A DNA stretch of 44,214 bases from NCBI GenBank assembly GCA_029262735.1, contig JAJCYY010000104.1, forward strand, positions 1 through 44,214. The letters run 5' to 3'. Under the pieces are notes generated by a model, which had not been told where the DNA came from, ran no database searches, and saw only the letters and a list, made by a program, of their open reading frames with translations. A program made the translations under genes and the position numbers. Shown here piece by piece: positions 16,124 to 24,169 of the stretch (its first letter is position 1; each line of letters begins with the position of its first letter). Origin of the DNA: Chloroflexota bacterium (GTDB taxonomy: Bacteria; Chloroflexota; Dehalococcoidia; Lucifugimonadales; Lucifugimonadaceae).

Positions 16124-17689
16124 CTACGACGCCTTTGCGGCGATCGGTACCGCCCGCAGGTCTCGTACCTTCTCCAGGTGATCCAGCTCCACCTGCTGCT
16201 CTTTGGAGACCGGGATCACGGCCGGAGCGCCCATCAACCTGGCTCCCGGAATCATCACCGTCATCACCGTTCCTTCTCCAAGCTGGGAGTCGACTTCAAT
16301 AGAACCGTGGTGGGCATCCACGATCGCCTTTACGATCGACAGGCCAAGCCCGAGTCCGGACTGTGAGCGAGTCGCCTCGTTGTCACTCCGGTAGAACCGC
16401 TCGAACAGCAGCTTGCGCTCGTCTTCCGAAATTCCCTCACCTTCGTCTCCCACTGAGATCTCCACAGAGTCGCCGCGCTGCCTGACGCCAAGACGAATCG
16501 TCGTATTCGCCGGTGAATACTTGGATGCATTGCTCAGCAGGTTCAGAAGCACCTGCATCACACGCCTGCGGTCCCCGTGCAGCTCCACATCGTCGACATC
16601 GCTGTCGATGAGAAGCGTCTGGCCCCGCGGCTTCAGCAACATCCTGGCAGACTCACTCACCTGCTCCAGCAGACGGCCCATTGCGAACCCGTCCTTCACC
16701 ACTTCGAACTTGCCTGACTCGATACGGGTGATCTCAAGCATCTCCTCGATCAGAGAGTTCAGGTGATCGCCATTCCGGCGCATCATGTCCAGGTGCTTGA
16801 CATTGGTCTCTTTCCTCTCGCCATCCTGCCGCTTACGCAGCACATCGGTGAATCCCATGATCGTTGTGAGCGGCGTGCGCAGCTCGTGAGAGACCATCGA
16901 AAGGAACCTGTCACGCTCCTCGTTCATCTGTCGCAGCTGCTGGTTCTCAAGCTCCAACCCGCGTGCTGCAACCTTCTCGTCTGCAAGAGCCCGCTCCTGG
17001 GAGACGGCCCGCGTCCTGGATCGGCCAATCAACAGATCTGCTGTCAGCACAACTCCAAAGAGGACGACGAACGAGCCTCCAAGTGTGCTAAATACCGTGC
17101 GGAACATGGAGCTACGGGCGCTGTCGATTCGTGCATCGAGCGTCCCGGTCACTTCACGAGCAACCTCAAGCACCTGCGTCGGGCGCTGTGTGCTCACATC
17201 GAGCAGCGGAATAAGCGTCGAGGTCACGTCACCGGTCGATGATGCGCCGTCGAATGAAATGAATTCAACGTTCCTGTTGAGCGCGGTCACAATATCGCCG
17301 TTCATCACCGCCGAAAAAGACGCATCGATTGACGAGGTCCGTGGCGACGTTTCCGGCTGGGAAGACCAGAGAAGGAAACCGTCTGCATCGAACAGCGAAA
17401 GGCCCACGATGTTCGAACTCTGCAGGAAGGTCGTGATTGCCAGGTTTCCGAAACCCATCGAAGAATCGCCGGGCGATGTGAACTCGGACGCAGTTCCACC
17501 GGTCAGCGCATACCCGGAAACAACACCCGCAATAACCTGGGCGTCCCGGCTCGACTGCTCACTGACAATCTCGATCAGGTTCGCTTCTTCGTTGCGCCTG
17601 GACGACTGAGTAATGACCATTGCTGCGATCACGAAGATCGCCACGCTAATGACCAGGAATCCTACTGTGAGTTTGAATCGGAAGTTCAT
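16124..17689 (-). CDS. Membrane sensor histidine kinase without adjacent regulator
   Basis: A 521-residue kinase. Membrane helices at about 8-27 and 200-221 enclose a 170-residue extracytoplasmic sensor, perhaps PAS/CACHE-like. A coiled-coil segment (about 228-262) leads to the H-box with H268 (SMVSHELRTPLTTIMGF). The HATPase domain has N387 (LLNLLSNASKYS), G1 DEGEGIS and G2 LGLGLSIVKAIVDAHHG. An extra C-terminal tail of about 30 residues is not recognised. No response regulator is adjacent, so the partner lies elsewhere. The PT-repeat membrane protein ends 90 bases upstream on the same strand and may be co-transcribed. A clear terminator follows at 16045. Confidence 0.92.
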   Translation of the reverse strand: MNFRFKLTVGFLVISVAIFVIAAMVITQSSRRNEEANLIEIVSEQSSRDAQVIAGVVSGYALTGGTASEFTSPGDSSMGFGNLAITTFLQSSNIVGLSLFDADGFLLWSSQPETSPRTSSIDASFSAVMNGDIVTALNRNVEFISFDGASSTGDVTSTLIPLLDVSTQRPTQVLEVAREVTGTLDARIDSARSSMFRTVFSTLGGSFVVLFGVVLTADLLIGRSRTRAVSQERALADEKVAARGLELENQQLRQMNEERDRFLSMVSHELRTPLTTIMGFTDVLRKRQDGERKETNVKHLDMMRRNGDHLNSLIEEMLEITRIESGKFEVVKDGFAMGRLLEQVSESARMLLKPRGQTLLIDSDVDDVELHGDRRRVMQVLLNLLSNASKYSPANTTIRLGVRQRGDSVEISVGDEGEGISEDERKLLFERFYRSDNEATRSQSGLGLGLSIVKAIVDAHHGSIEVDSQLGEGTVMTVMIPGARLMGAPAVIPVSKEQQVELDHLEKVRDLRAVPIAAKAS

Positions 17690-17779
17690 TTGTGTTGTCC
17701 GGTATAGATCAGCTGGTCTCGATGAATTTCTGCTCTTTAGACAGTTGTGAAATTGGACCGCTACCCAGTCTTCTTACCG

Positions 17780-19381
17780 CTACCTATTTTTCTTGTACCA
17801 GGTGTCGGTTGCTGCGTCGTAGCCCCAGACCTTGTGATCGGGATCCCAGTACCACGTCTGGCTCGCGTCGTCCCACAACCAGCCACTGCCCGATGGACCA
17901 CTCGGCGGCTCCGGTGTCGGCTCTGCGGTCGGCACAGCCGTCGGCTCTGCGGTCGGCACAGGCGTCGGCTCTACGGTCGGCTCCGGCGTCGGCTCTGTAG
18001 TCGGCACAGGTGTCGGCTCTGTGGTCGGCACAGGCGTCGGCTCGATAGTCGGCACAGGTGTCGGCTCGATAGTCGGCACAGGTGTCGGCTCGATAGTCGG
18101 CACAGGCGTCGGCTCGATAGTCGGCACAGGTGTCGGCTCGATAGTCGGCACAGGTGTCGGCTCTACGGTCGGCTCCGGCGTCGGCTCTGTAGTCGGCACA
18201 GGTGTCGGCTCTGTGGTCGGCACAGGTGTCGGCTCTGTGGTCGGCACAGGTGTCGGCTCTGTGGTCGGCACAGGCGCCGGTGCTGGAGCCGACACCGAGA
18301 TGCTGTCAGATGAGAAAATCGGTGCAGGCGTGCTGGTCGGCTGTGGTGCCGGTGTGCTAGTCGGCTTCGGTGCCGGTGTGCTGGTTGGCTGCGGTGCGGG
18401 CGTGCTCGTCGCCTTCGGCGCAGGTGTTGCGGTCGGTGCGGACTGAGCAGAGTTATTGCGGTTTGACTCGCGCCTGCGCTCTTCCTGCCTCTTCCGCAAC
18501 TCGGCAAGCCGGGCCTCCCTCGCAGCATCAGCAGCACCCACGCTGACTGCTGTCGCAGTCGGCTGCGGCGCCGGTGTTGCCGTAGGCAGAGGAGCAGGCG
18601 TGCTCGTCGGCAGAGGCGCGGGCGTTGCAGTAGGCAGAGGAGCAGGCGTGCTTGTCGGCCTCGGCGCAGGCGTTGCAGTCGGTGCAACCCGCGGGGCCGT
18701 TGTTACATTACGCACCGTTGCCGGTGTCGGCGTTGGGAGCGCCAGGTTAGCAATAGAACCGCCGGATCCAGACCCTCCGCTCGAAGCAGACGAACTACCT
18801 GAGTTCGATACGGCCTCGGCAAGACTGTTCATTGCAGACAACATCAGCTCGCTTGAACTCGAGCTACCGCTGCTGGTGTTAGCTGAACCAAAGATATTCT
18901 GCGAGTTCTCACCGGGACCGGCCAACCGCGCCGCGTGCACCAGCGCTTCGCTGTTCTCATCGGCCTGGGGAGCGACCTTCGGGGTATCGATAACCCGTCC
19001 CGCAGACGACCCGTTCGCAGGCGCAGCATCGGTAACAGCCGGTGAACTGGCGTCATGCACCAGCTTCTCGAGAGCGTCCTCAATAATGCCGTGCCCGCCC
19101 GGTGCGGCATAGACGGCTGCTGCCTCGTCATCAGAGGTCATGTAGGCGTCGCCGTCATAGGGCATTGAGAAAGTCGAAAGGACTATCGCAAGAACGATGA
19201 CACCGGTGCCGGTGACGCCGATGGCCACTCGTACACGAGGCTCAGTACGCCTGTACACGGAGACAGCGGTCTCCGCAACGGCGTTGGCGCCGCTACGCAG
19301 CCAACCAGCGAAGACTGAGCGATCGCTGTTTGCGACTGCTCCCTGTCCCTCGCCGGTGCTTATCTGGCTCTTGCGTGTCAT
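17780..19381 (-). CDS. Single-pass membrane protein with PT-repeat stalk and Trp-rich C-terminus
   Basis: From the chosen start this is 533 residues. A cytoplasmic segment (1-49) and a membrane helix (about 50-72, VAIGVTGTGVIVLAIVL) precede a low-complexity Ser/Gly region. PT/PAPK linkers surround a short charged coiled segment with AAREARLAELRKRQEERRRE. Then come fifteen tandem 8-residue repeats (TEPTPVPT type). The last 40 residues hold an unusual Trp/Tyr-rich module (WLWDD, WYWDPDHKVWGYD, TDTWYKK). The ATG at 19381 is preferred for its AGGAA site five bases upstream; in-frame ATGs at 19450 and 19552 are alternatives. The stalk plus aromatic tip suggests a ligand-binding surface protein, possibly cell-wall spanning. 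It may share a transcript with the downstream kinase. Confidence 0.75.
   Translation of the reverse strand: MTRKSQISTGEGQGAVANSDRSVFAGWLRSGANAVAETAVSVYRRTEPRVRVAIGVTGTGVIVLAIVLSTFSMPYDGDAYMTSDDEAAAVYAAPGGHGIIEDALEKLVHDASSPAVTDAAPANGSSAGRVIDTPKVAPQADENSEALVHAARLAGPGENSQNIFGSANTSSGSSSSSELMLSAMNSLAEAVSNSGSSSASSGGSGSGGSIANLALPTPTPATVRNVTTAPRVAPTATPAPRPTSTPAPLPTATPAPLPTSTPAPLPTATPAPQPTATAVSVGAADAAREARLAELRKRQEERRRESNRNNSAQSAPTATPAPKATSTPAPQPTSTPAPKPTSTPAPQPTSTPAPIFSSDSISVSAPAPAPVPTTEPTPVPTTEPTPVPTTEPTPVPTTEPTPEPTVEPTPVPTIEPTPVPTIEPTPVPTIEPTPVPTIEPTPVPTIEPTPVPTTEPTPVPTTEPTPEPTVEPTPVPTAEPTAVPTAEPTPEPPSGPSGSGWLWDDASQTWYWDPDHKVWGYDAATDTWYKKNR
17903..18262 (-). repeat. Fifteen tandem 24-bp repeats inside the PT-stalk gene
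   Basis: Unit length is 24 bp, encoding xEPTPVPT with x = T, V, I or A. Five consecutive units carry Ile, and a TEPTPEPT-VEPTPVPT unit pair occurs twice, suggesting expansion by segment duplication. Copy number probably varies between strains. Confidence 0.85.
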
Positions 19382-19654
19382 TCTGGTTCCTGCGGTCTGT
19401 GTTCGGTCTTCTATCGCTGCGGGTCCCGACATCTGCCGGACGCTCGCCATATCTCGACACTCCCACGCCACGCGTAACAGCGGGTAAAGGCTTCGGCTCA
19501 TCCTGGTGTACCCGCGGGGCTCGGGTGTGAGCCTGGGTTGGCACCGTGTCACTTCGCCAGGGGTTCAAAACAGGCTCAAAGGTGTGGTGCGGGTGTGGGC
19601 TCGGTGTTCAACTCAACCGTCCAGGTATTGACAGCGACACGACGTTATGTAACA

Positions 19655-19672
19655 GTTAACCACATGGTTAAC
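19655..19672. promoter_or_regulatory. Perfect 8-2-8 dyad over the ArsR start codon, probable operator
   Basis: GTTAACCA-CA-TGGTTAAC is a perfect inverted repeat that includes the ATG at 19664. A TTGACA hexamer lies at 19628. A bound ArsR-type dimer here would block transcription or initiation of its own operon. Confidence 0.6.
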
Positions 19673-20035
19673 CATATCGAAAAACTGGACGATGTCTTCT
19701 ACGCCCTTTCAGATCCCACCAGGAGGGAGATCCTGGGCAGGCTGGCTACGGGCGAGGCGACTGTGAAGGAGCTGGCAAGCCCCTTCAAGATGTCGCTCCC
19801 TGCCGTCTCCAAGCACCTGAAGGTGCTGGAGAGAGCAGGGCTGCTCATCCGCCAGGTGGAAGGCCGCACGCACAGGATCAGCCTGCAGCCGGAGGGTCTG
19901 AAGTCAGCCTCAGAGTGGGTGGACCACTACAGGCGCTTCTGGGAGGTTCAGCTCGATCGGCTCTCGGCATTCCTGGAGGTGGCTAACGCCCGCTCCGAAG
20001 ATGCGAAGAACAAGAAGGAGGAAACTGCAGAATGA
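19664..20035 (+). CDS. ArsR-family winged-helix transcriptional regulator
   Basis: A 123-residue regulator. The core (about 8-85) begins with YALSDPTRREILGRLATGE. The recognition helix is in MSLPAVSKHLKVLERAGLL and the wing in RQVEGRTHRISLQPEGL. A C-terminal helix pair (WVDHYRRFWEVQLDRLSAFL) would dimerize. No cysteine metal site is visible, so it is probably not a metal sensor. It overlaps the SRPBCC gene by 4 bases (ATGA), the common ArsR-AHSA1 pairing. The ATG at 19664 is chosen because the conserved domain begins a few codons later. The dyad over this start suggests autorepression. Confidence 0.92.
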   Translation: MVNHIEKLDDVFYALSDPTRREILGRLATGEATVKELASPFKMSLPAVSKHLKVLERAGLLIRQVEGRTHRISLQPEGLKSASEWVDHYRRFWEVQLDRLSAFLEVANARSEDAKNKKEETAE

Positions 20036-20472
20036 CGACTCAGAGTCCCACGTTGAGCTTCTCAACGAGCAAGGTCCTTGCTGCGACACCGGAGCAGGTG
20101 TTCAAAGCGTTTACAGATCCGCAGTGGTACGGCCAGTGGTGGGGTCCAGAAGGCACACGCGCCGAGGTGAAGCAACTTGATCTGGAGGTGGGAGGCGCTT
20201 ACCGGGTGGACATGAACATGCCTGACGGCAACTCGACGGTGATGTTCGGAACTTACCAGGAGATCGACCCTCCACGCCTGCTCGCCTACTCACTGGCATG
20301 GGAAGGCGAAGGCATGGAAACACTGGTGACTCTGGAGATTGAGCCACACGACGATGGAGCAGAGTTGACCGTGACCCACGAAGGCTTCACAGACCAGGTC
20401 AGGGCAGATCAGCACGAACACGGCTGGACAAGCTCGCTCGCCAGGCTAGAGGAGCTGCTTTCGGAGAACTGA
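20032..20472 (+). CDS. SRPBCC/AHSA1-type ligand-binding protein
   Basis: A 146-residue START-like helix-grip protein of the Hsp90-ATPase-activator homolog 1 group. Typical features are the opening strand and helix VLAATPEQVFKAFTDP, the QWYGQWWGPEGT aromatic segment, the central GGAYRVDMNMPDG hairpin, and the final helix near GWTSSLARLEELL. These proteins bind hydrophobic small molecules; the ligand cannot be told here. It is translationally coupled to the upstream ArsR gene, with GGAGG upstream of the ATG. It is probably under ArsR control. Confidence 0.9.
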   Translation: MTTQSPTLSFSTSKVLAATPEQVFKAFTDPQWYGQWWGPEGTRAEVKQLDLEVGGAYRVDMNMPDGNSTVMFGTYQEIDPPRLLAYSLAWEGEGMETLVTLEIEPHDDGAELTVTHEGFTDQVRADQHEHGWTSSLARLEELLSEN

Positions 20473-20577
20473 TCTGGCATAGGCAGCTGCCTGCCATCCT
20501 GAGCCTGTCGAAGGGTGTCATTCTGGTAGGGGCGGGCAAAGATGCTGCGCCCCATGCGCTCAGAGATCGCACGTCTG

Positions 20578-20679
20578 TGTCATCCCGCGCGAAGCGAGGG
20601 ATCTAACCGTCCATGTGAGATCGCCTGAGACATTCTGAATGCATCCTGAGCCTGTCGAATGGTCGAGTTCAGAATGACA
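20578..20679. repeat. Family-3 hairpin repeat in an otherwise empty gap
   Basis: It runs from TGTCATCCCG to AGAATGACA. Together with a related fragment near 20490-20525 (CCTGAGCCTGTCGAAGG), it accounts for most of the 20473-20828 gap, in which no gene is seen. Confidence 0.65.
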
Positions 20680-20828
20680 GCTCAGAGCGAGACCACACGC
20701 TCGACCGGGTATGCCAGACCAGCCCGCAGCCGACCGCACGACGAAAAACAAACCAGCGCTGAAAGAACGAAAAGCACGAATCGGTCGTGCCAATCGTTAA
20801 ACGCGCCATTAAACAGGAGAAAACGAAG

Positions 20829-21257
20829 ATGGGAACGATAGAGAAAAGCGTGACGATCAACGCAGATTCGGCGAAGGTAGTTTCGGCCCTCACAGACGCG
20901 AGCAAGCTCGAAAAGTGGTTCCCAACCCAGGCCAAAACCGAACCCCGCTCCGGCGGCCAGTACTACTTGAAATTCGTCCGGCCGGGAGAAGACGACCACG
21001 TAGTCGAGGGCCAGTTCACCGAGCTGTCCGCGCAGAAGGTCACCACAAGCTGGCCGATGGAAGGCCTTGGCGAAACCAGCGTCGACTGGCTCATCTCGGA
21101 GACCGGCTCAGGAACAGAGGTCAAGCTGGTCCACAACGGCATCGGCGAAGGCGGCCCGTGGGACCAGGTCAGAGGGATGATGGACCCCGGCTGGGCCATG
21201 TTCGTCGGCAACCTGAAGAACTACCTCGAAGGCGGAGCCGACCTGCGCGCCGGATAG
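20829..21257 (+). CDS. SRPBCC-domain protein (second copy)
   Basis: A 142-residue helix-grip protein related in fold to the one at 20032. The opening is SVTINADSAKVVSALTDASK, followed by KLEKWFPTQAKTEPRSGGQY; the C-terminal helix is in WAMFVGNLKNYLEGG. The ATG at 20829 is chosen because AGGAG (20815-20819) lies nine bases upstream; an earlier ATG at 20787 would add 14 Lys-rich residues before the domain. It is separated from the ArsR pair by a family-3 repeat and may have its own promoter. Ligand unknown. Confidence 0.85.
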   Translation: MGTIEKSVTINADSAKVVSALTDASKLEKWFPTQAKTEPRSGGQYYLKFVRPGEDDHVVEGQFTELSAQKVTTSWPMEGLGETSVDWLISETGSGTEVKLVHNGIGEGGPWDQVRGMMDPGWAMFVGNLKNYLEGGADLRAG

Positions 21258-21325
21258 CTAGGTGCAAATCCCCTCTCCCTTGGTCGGGTGCCCTCTGGGC
21301 GCGGGACAAAGGGAGAGGGTGAATT

Positions 21326-21406
21326 TGTCATCCCGACCGGAGCGGAGGGATCTTACTGGACAATGTGAGGACGCCAGAGAGATTCTGAATCAAGTTCAGA
21401 ATGACA
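21326..21406. repeat. Family-3 hairpin repeat
   Basis: It runs from TGTCATCCCGACC to GTTCAGAATGACA. It is part of a repeat block that fills the gap between the SRPBCC and TIGR03086 genes. Confidence 0.7.
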
Positions 21407-21411
21407 ACATT

Positions 21412-21525
21412 CCCTCTCCCAGATTGGGAGAGGGTCAGGGTGAGGGTCGTTTCGGCTTGTAAGATCAAGTTGATCTCAGTGCACAATCAACCCACCCTCT
21501 AACTCTCTCCCTGTCAGGGAGAGAG
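21412..21525 (-). repeat. Family-1 dispersed repeat, full copy in reverse orientation
   Basis: This is the reverse complement of the unit at 289-404 and 23912-24020. It starts with the CCCTCTCCC hairpin, has GGGTCGTTTCGGCTTG in the core, and ends with a CTCTCTCCCTG hairpin. It lies directly next to a family-3 repeat. Confidence 0.75.
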
Positions 21526-21636
21526 GACTCGTACGAACCACAGCGTCGTCAGAACTGACAGCGCGCGCTAGAAACGGTAAAGTCGCCGGGCGCGGAAAGC
21601 ATGGCCACCGGCAAGAAACCAACCAGGAGAGACCAT

Positions 21637-22206
21637 ATGGAACAGTTAATCAGCAAGGCAGCGGAATCCGCGAAGAGCCTCATGTCCGGGGTGCAGGCAT
21701 CTCAACTCGACGCCTCAACACCGTGCAAAGACTTCAAGGTCCGCGACCTCGCCAATCACATGGCCGGACTGGCTATGGGGGCCGAGCGAGCGGCGAAAAA
21801 GCTCGACCGGATCGCACCGCCAGACCCGATGCCGGACATGGTTGGCGACAACCCGGGAGCCGCATACGCACCGATCGCGGACGCCAATGCAGCAGCTTGG
21901 AGCGCGCCCGGAGCCCTCGAAGGCAACACCAATTTCGGCCCTGGTGAAATGCCGGCGCAGATGGCCGCGGCGATCACCCTGATGGAGCTTGCAGTTCACA
22001 GCTGGGACCTGGCAGCCGCAACCGGCCAGAGCTACACGATGGACCCGGAGGTTGCAGCAGCGACTTATGAGACCGTAAAGCAACTTGCCAGCGGTAGTGA
22101 TCGTGATGGCGGCCCGTTCGGCCCCGAGGTGCAGGTCAGCGACAGCGCATCGGTACAGGACCAGCTTCTCGCCTTCTCCGGCCGCGACCCAAACTGGAGC
22201 GCCTGA
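21637..22206 (+). CDS. TIGR03086/DinB-like metal-binding protein
   Basis: A 189-residue four-helix protein resembling the mycothiol-dependent maleylpyruvate isomerase N-terminal/TIGR03086 group. Visible marks are DLANHMAGLAMGAE (helix 2, with the first metal His) and ELAVHSWDLAAATGQ (helix 4, with the usual H-x-W-D-L-A signature). The N-terminus has the typical LDASTPCKDFKVRDL. The ATG at 21637 is chosen for AGGAGA six bases upstream; an in-frame ATG at 21601 would add 12 residues. A hairpin terminator follows at 22242. Function of the group is poorly defined; a divalent-metal-bound thiol-transfer role is possible. Confidence 0.85.
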   Translation: MEQLISKAAESAKSLMSGVQASQLDASTPCKDFKVRDLANHMAGLAMGAERAAKKLDRIAPPDPMPDMVGDNPGAAYAPIADANAAAWSAPGALEGNTNFGPGEMPAQMAAAITLMELAVHSWDLAAATGQSYTMDPEVAAATYETVKQLASGSDRDGGPFGPEVQVSDSASVQDQLLAFSGRDPNWSA

Positions 22207-22241
22207 GCCGCCGACAAGAGCAAGCATTCAGTCCGATGAAA

Positions 22242-22269
22242 AAGCCCGGAGCATCGCCGCTCCGGGCTT
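22242..22269 (+). terminator. Hairpin terminator, 11-bp perfect stem
   Basis: AAGCCCGGAGC (22242-22252) pairs with GCTCCGGGCTT (22259-22269), after a run of A residues. The downstream U tract is short (TTCCTGTG), so termination may be partial. Confidence 0.65.
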
Positions 22270-22482
22270 CCTGTGTTCACAAGGCCAGCCAATGGCCATC
22301 TGCACGGGCGAGCAAAATGCCGCGCCCCTACCAGAAGCCCCCGCCCCCGCACTCATGCAACCTTTTCACACAACCCTCACACCTTCCGGCAGTTCGACAT
22401 GACCGCCACACGCACTCCAACAAGAATGAGAACAGGAGCCGTCCCGAACCCAAATCGCGGCCGAACGAGGGAGCGCATAAAA

Positions 22483-22902
22483 ATGGAAGTCAAAGATGCG
22501 ATGATCACGCCCGTAGTAACCGTCGCGCCGGACTCAACGATAGTCGAAGCCGCCATTCTCATGCGTGACTCGAACGTCGGCTCGCTCGTAGTCGTCGAGA
22601 ACAGCGAGGTAAAGGGCATCCTGACCGACCGCGACATCGCCACGCGCGTCGTGCCAATCAAGCCCGACCTCAAAGACGCCGCCGTCACCGACTACATGAG
22701 CGACGACCCGATAACGGTGATGCCGAACACACTGGTCATGGAGGCACTGGACATCATGAAGCGCAGGAAGGTGAAACGCCTGCCGGTAGTCTTCGCCGGA
22801 AAACTGCGAGGGATCATCGCTCTCGTAGACATTGCGGAGACTCTCGAGCCAACGACCCGTGACCTGATGACCGGCCTAAAAGAAAGCAGGCACAACGTCT
22901 AA
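22483..22902 (+). CDS. CBS-domain-pair protein
   Basis: A 139-residue protein made of two CBS motifs. The first (about 1-62) has DAMITPVVTVAPDSTIVEAA and GSLVVVENSEVKGILTDRDI. The second (about 68-125) has YMSDDPITVMPNTLVMEALD and RLPVVFAGKLRGIIALVDIA. Such pairs bind adenine nucleotides in their cleft and regulate partner proteins; the T-D-R-D at the end of motif 1 fits ribose/phosphate contacts. The ATG at 22483 follows GAGGGAG (22467-22473). A longer frame upstream runs through the terminator region and is not credible. No partner gene is adjacent. Confidence 0.92.
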   Translation: MEVKDAMITPVVTVAPDSTIVEAAILMRDSNVGSLVVVENSEVKGILTDRDIATRVVPIKPDLKDAAVTDYMSDDPITVMPNTLVMEALDIMKRRKVKRLPVVFAGKLRGIIALVDIAETLEPTTRDLMTGLKESRHNV

Positions 22903-22956
22903 CCGGCGAGGGTCTAGCCGTGCGCGGCAAGAAAGGGGTCACTCACGAAGCGACTA

Positions 22957-23045
22957 CCTTCGTCCCGAGCTAGAGCGAGGGACCCGGGGCGGATGAGGCA
23001 ACGAGCCATAACCGCCCTCTGCCTCAGCGAAAACCACGGCTGCAG
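22957..23045 (+). repeat. Family-2 dispersed repeat
   Basis: It starts with CCTTCGTCCCGAGC, followed by GAGGGACCCGGGGCGGATGA and a CTCTGCCTCAGCGAAAACCA tail. It occupies much of the 22903-23210 gap, where no gene is seen. Confidence 0.7.
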
Positions 23046-23210
23046 CACCGCTCACGTAGGAACGACTCGCATCGGTGCACCCCCCTCCCTGTAAGTCCTT
23101 CGCTCTATGACACGTAAGAGAAAATCGCCTCAATTAAGATAGCGCCCGCCAGAGTTGAGCGGGCCACCACCGGCCTGTGAACGCAACTGCACACTGTAAG
23201 GGACACCGAC

Positions 23211-23831
23211 ATGCCGTTTCCGATGCTCATACCATCATTCTTCTTCTCCGCATGGCTCCTCATGATCTTCTGGGGCATGATCGCACCGGACGTCGGCCTC
23301 GACACCGCCAGCTACACCAAAGCGATGCTCGCCACCATCGGACTCTGGCTCGTCGTCTTCCCGGTGGCCCGCAAAGGAGGCAAAGGCGGGCGTAAAGACT
23401 TCAACCTCATGGGCAAGATGGGCAAAGACTGGAAGCGGGAGTTCAAGACCAACTCGGGAAAGCGCTCTGGCCCAACGCAGCAAACGCTTACCGAAGACGA
23501 GATCAACATAACGTCGTCCTTCTCCGGCACCTCTAGCCGAGTCACCTCGCAAAACTTCCGCGGCGGAACCGTGAACACCAACTTCGGCGGTGTCCAGCTC
23601 GATCTGACGGGAGCGGCGCTCGCCGACAACGAAGCGAACCTGGAAGTGAAGGCATTCGTCGGCGGCGTCGAAATCACCGTCCCTGAGGGCTGGGACGTAC
23701 AGGCCGGCATTACCGCCACATTCGGAGGCATCAGCGACGAGCGCAATCACGCCGGCTCCCACTCTGAAGGCGCCCCCCGGCTCACGATCACCGGCACAGC
23801 AACAGCAGGCGGAATCAAAATCAAAGACTGA
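23211..23831 (+). CDS. LiaF/YvqF-like envelope protein
   Basis: A 206-residue protein. Two membrane helices near the N-terminus (about 8-24 and 37-53) precede a basic Lys/Gly-rich loop and a linker. The C-terminal beta-helix-like domain (about 95-185) has the repeating pattern of the LiaF C-terminal family: GGTVNTNFGGVQLDLTGAAL, then LEVKAFVGGVEITVPEGWDV and a further GGI strand. LiaF-type proteins modulate envelope-stress kinases in Firmicutes; related domains occur widely. AAGGGA lies seven bases before the ATG. No kinase is next to it here, so its partner is unknown. Confidence 0.82.
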   Translation: MPFPMLIPSFFFSAWLLMIFWGMIAPDVGLDTASYTKAMLATIGLWLVVFPVARKGGKGGRKDFNLMGKMGKDWKREFKTNSGKRSGPTQQTLTEDEINITSSFSGTSSRVTSQNFRGGTVNTNFGGVQLDLTGAALADNEANLEVKAFVGGVEITVPEGWDVQAGITATFGGISDERNHAGSHSEGAPRLTITGTATAGGIKIKD

Positions 23832-23853
23832 GCCGAAACCGGGCACGGCAAAT

Positions 23854-23900
23854 TGTCATTCTGAACTTGATTCAGAACGACACCCTTCGACAAGCTCAGG
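23854..23900. repeat. Family-3 repeat fragment
   Basis: A TGTCATTCTGAACTTGATTC stretch followed by CCCTTCGACAAGCTCAGGAT, directly before a family-1 full copy. Confidence 0.6.
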
Positions 23901-23911
23901 ATGTCCGGCTT

Positions 23912-24020
23912 CTCCCTCCCTAACATGGAGGGAGTTAGAGGGTGGGTTGTTCGTTCGGGTGAATCAACTCGACCATACAAGCCGAAACGACCCTAACCCT
24001 CTCCCGATCCGGGAGAGGGG
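23912..24020 (+). repeat. Family-1 dispersed repeat, full copy
   Basis: CTCCCTCCC...GGAGGGAG hairpin, TTAGAGGGTGGGT, the CAAGCCGAAACGACCCTAAC core, and a second CTCTCCCG/CGGGAGAG hairpin. A half copy follows at 24094-24130. With the family-3 fragments they fill 23832-24169. Confidence 0.8.
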
Positions 24021-24093
24021 ATTTGGCGATCATGTAAACAGAGCCAACTTGATTCAGAATGACACCCCTCAACAAGCTCGGGATGGCCGGCTT

Positions 24094-24130
24094 CTCCCTC
24101 CCCTCTCAAGGGAGGGAGTCAGAGGGTGGG
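24094..24130 (+). repeat. Family-1 half repeat
   Basis: CTCCCTCCC...GGGAGGGAG stem-loop followed by TCAGAGGGTGGG, downstream of the small alpha/beta-barrel gene on the opposite strand. Confidence 0.7.
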
Positions 24131-24169
24131 ATGTGTCCCACTCAAAGACGGGCTTACCAGCAACCACTG

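Noticed and set aside
17903..18262. Possible CRISPR array (regular 24-bp repeats)
   Set aside because: The repeats are contiguous without spacers, in frame, and encode a PT stalk.
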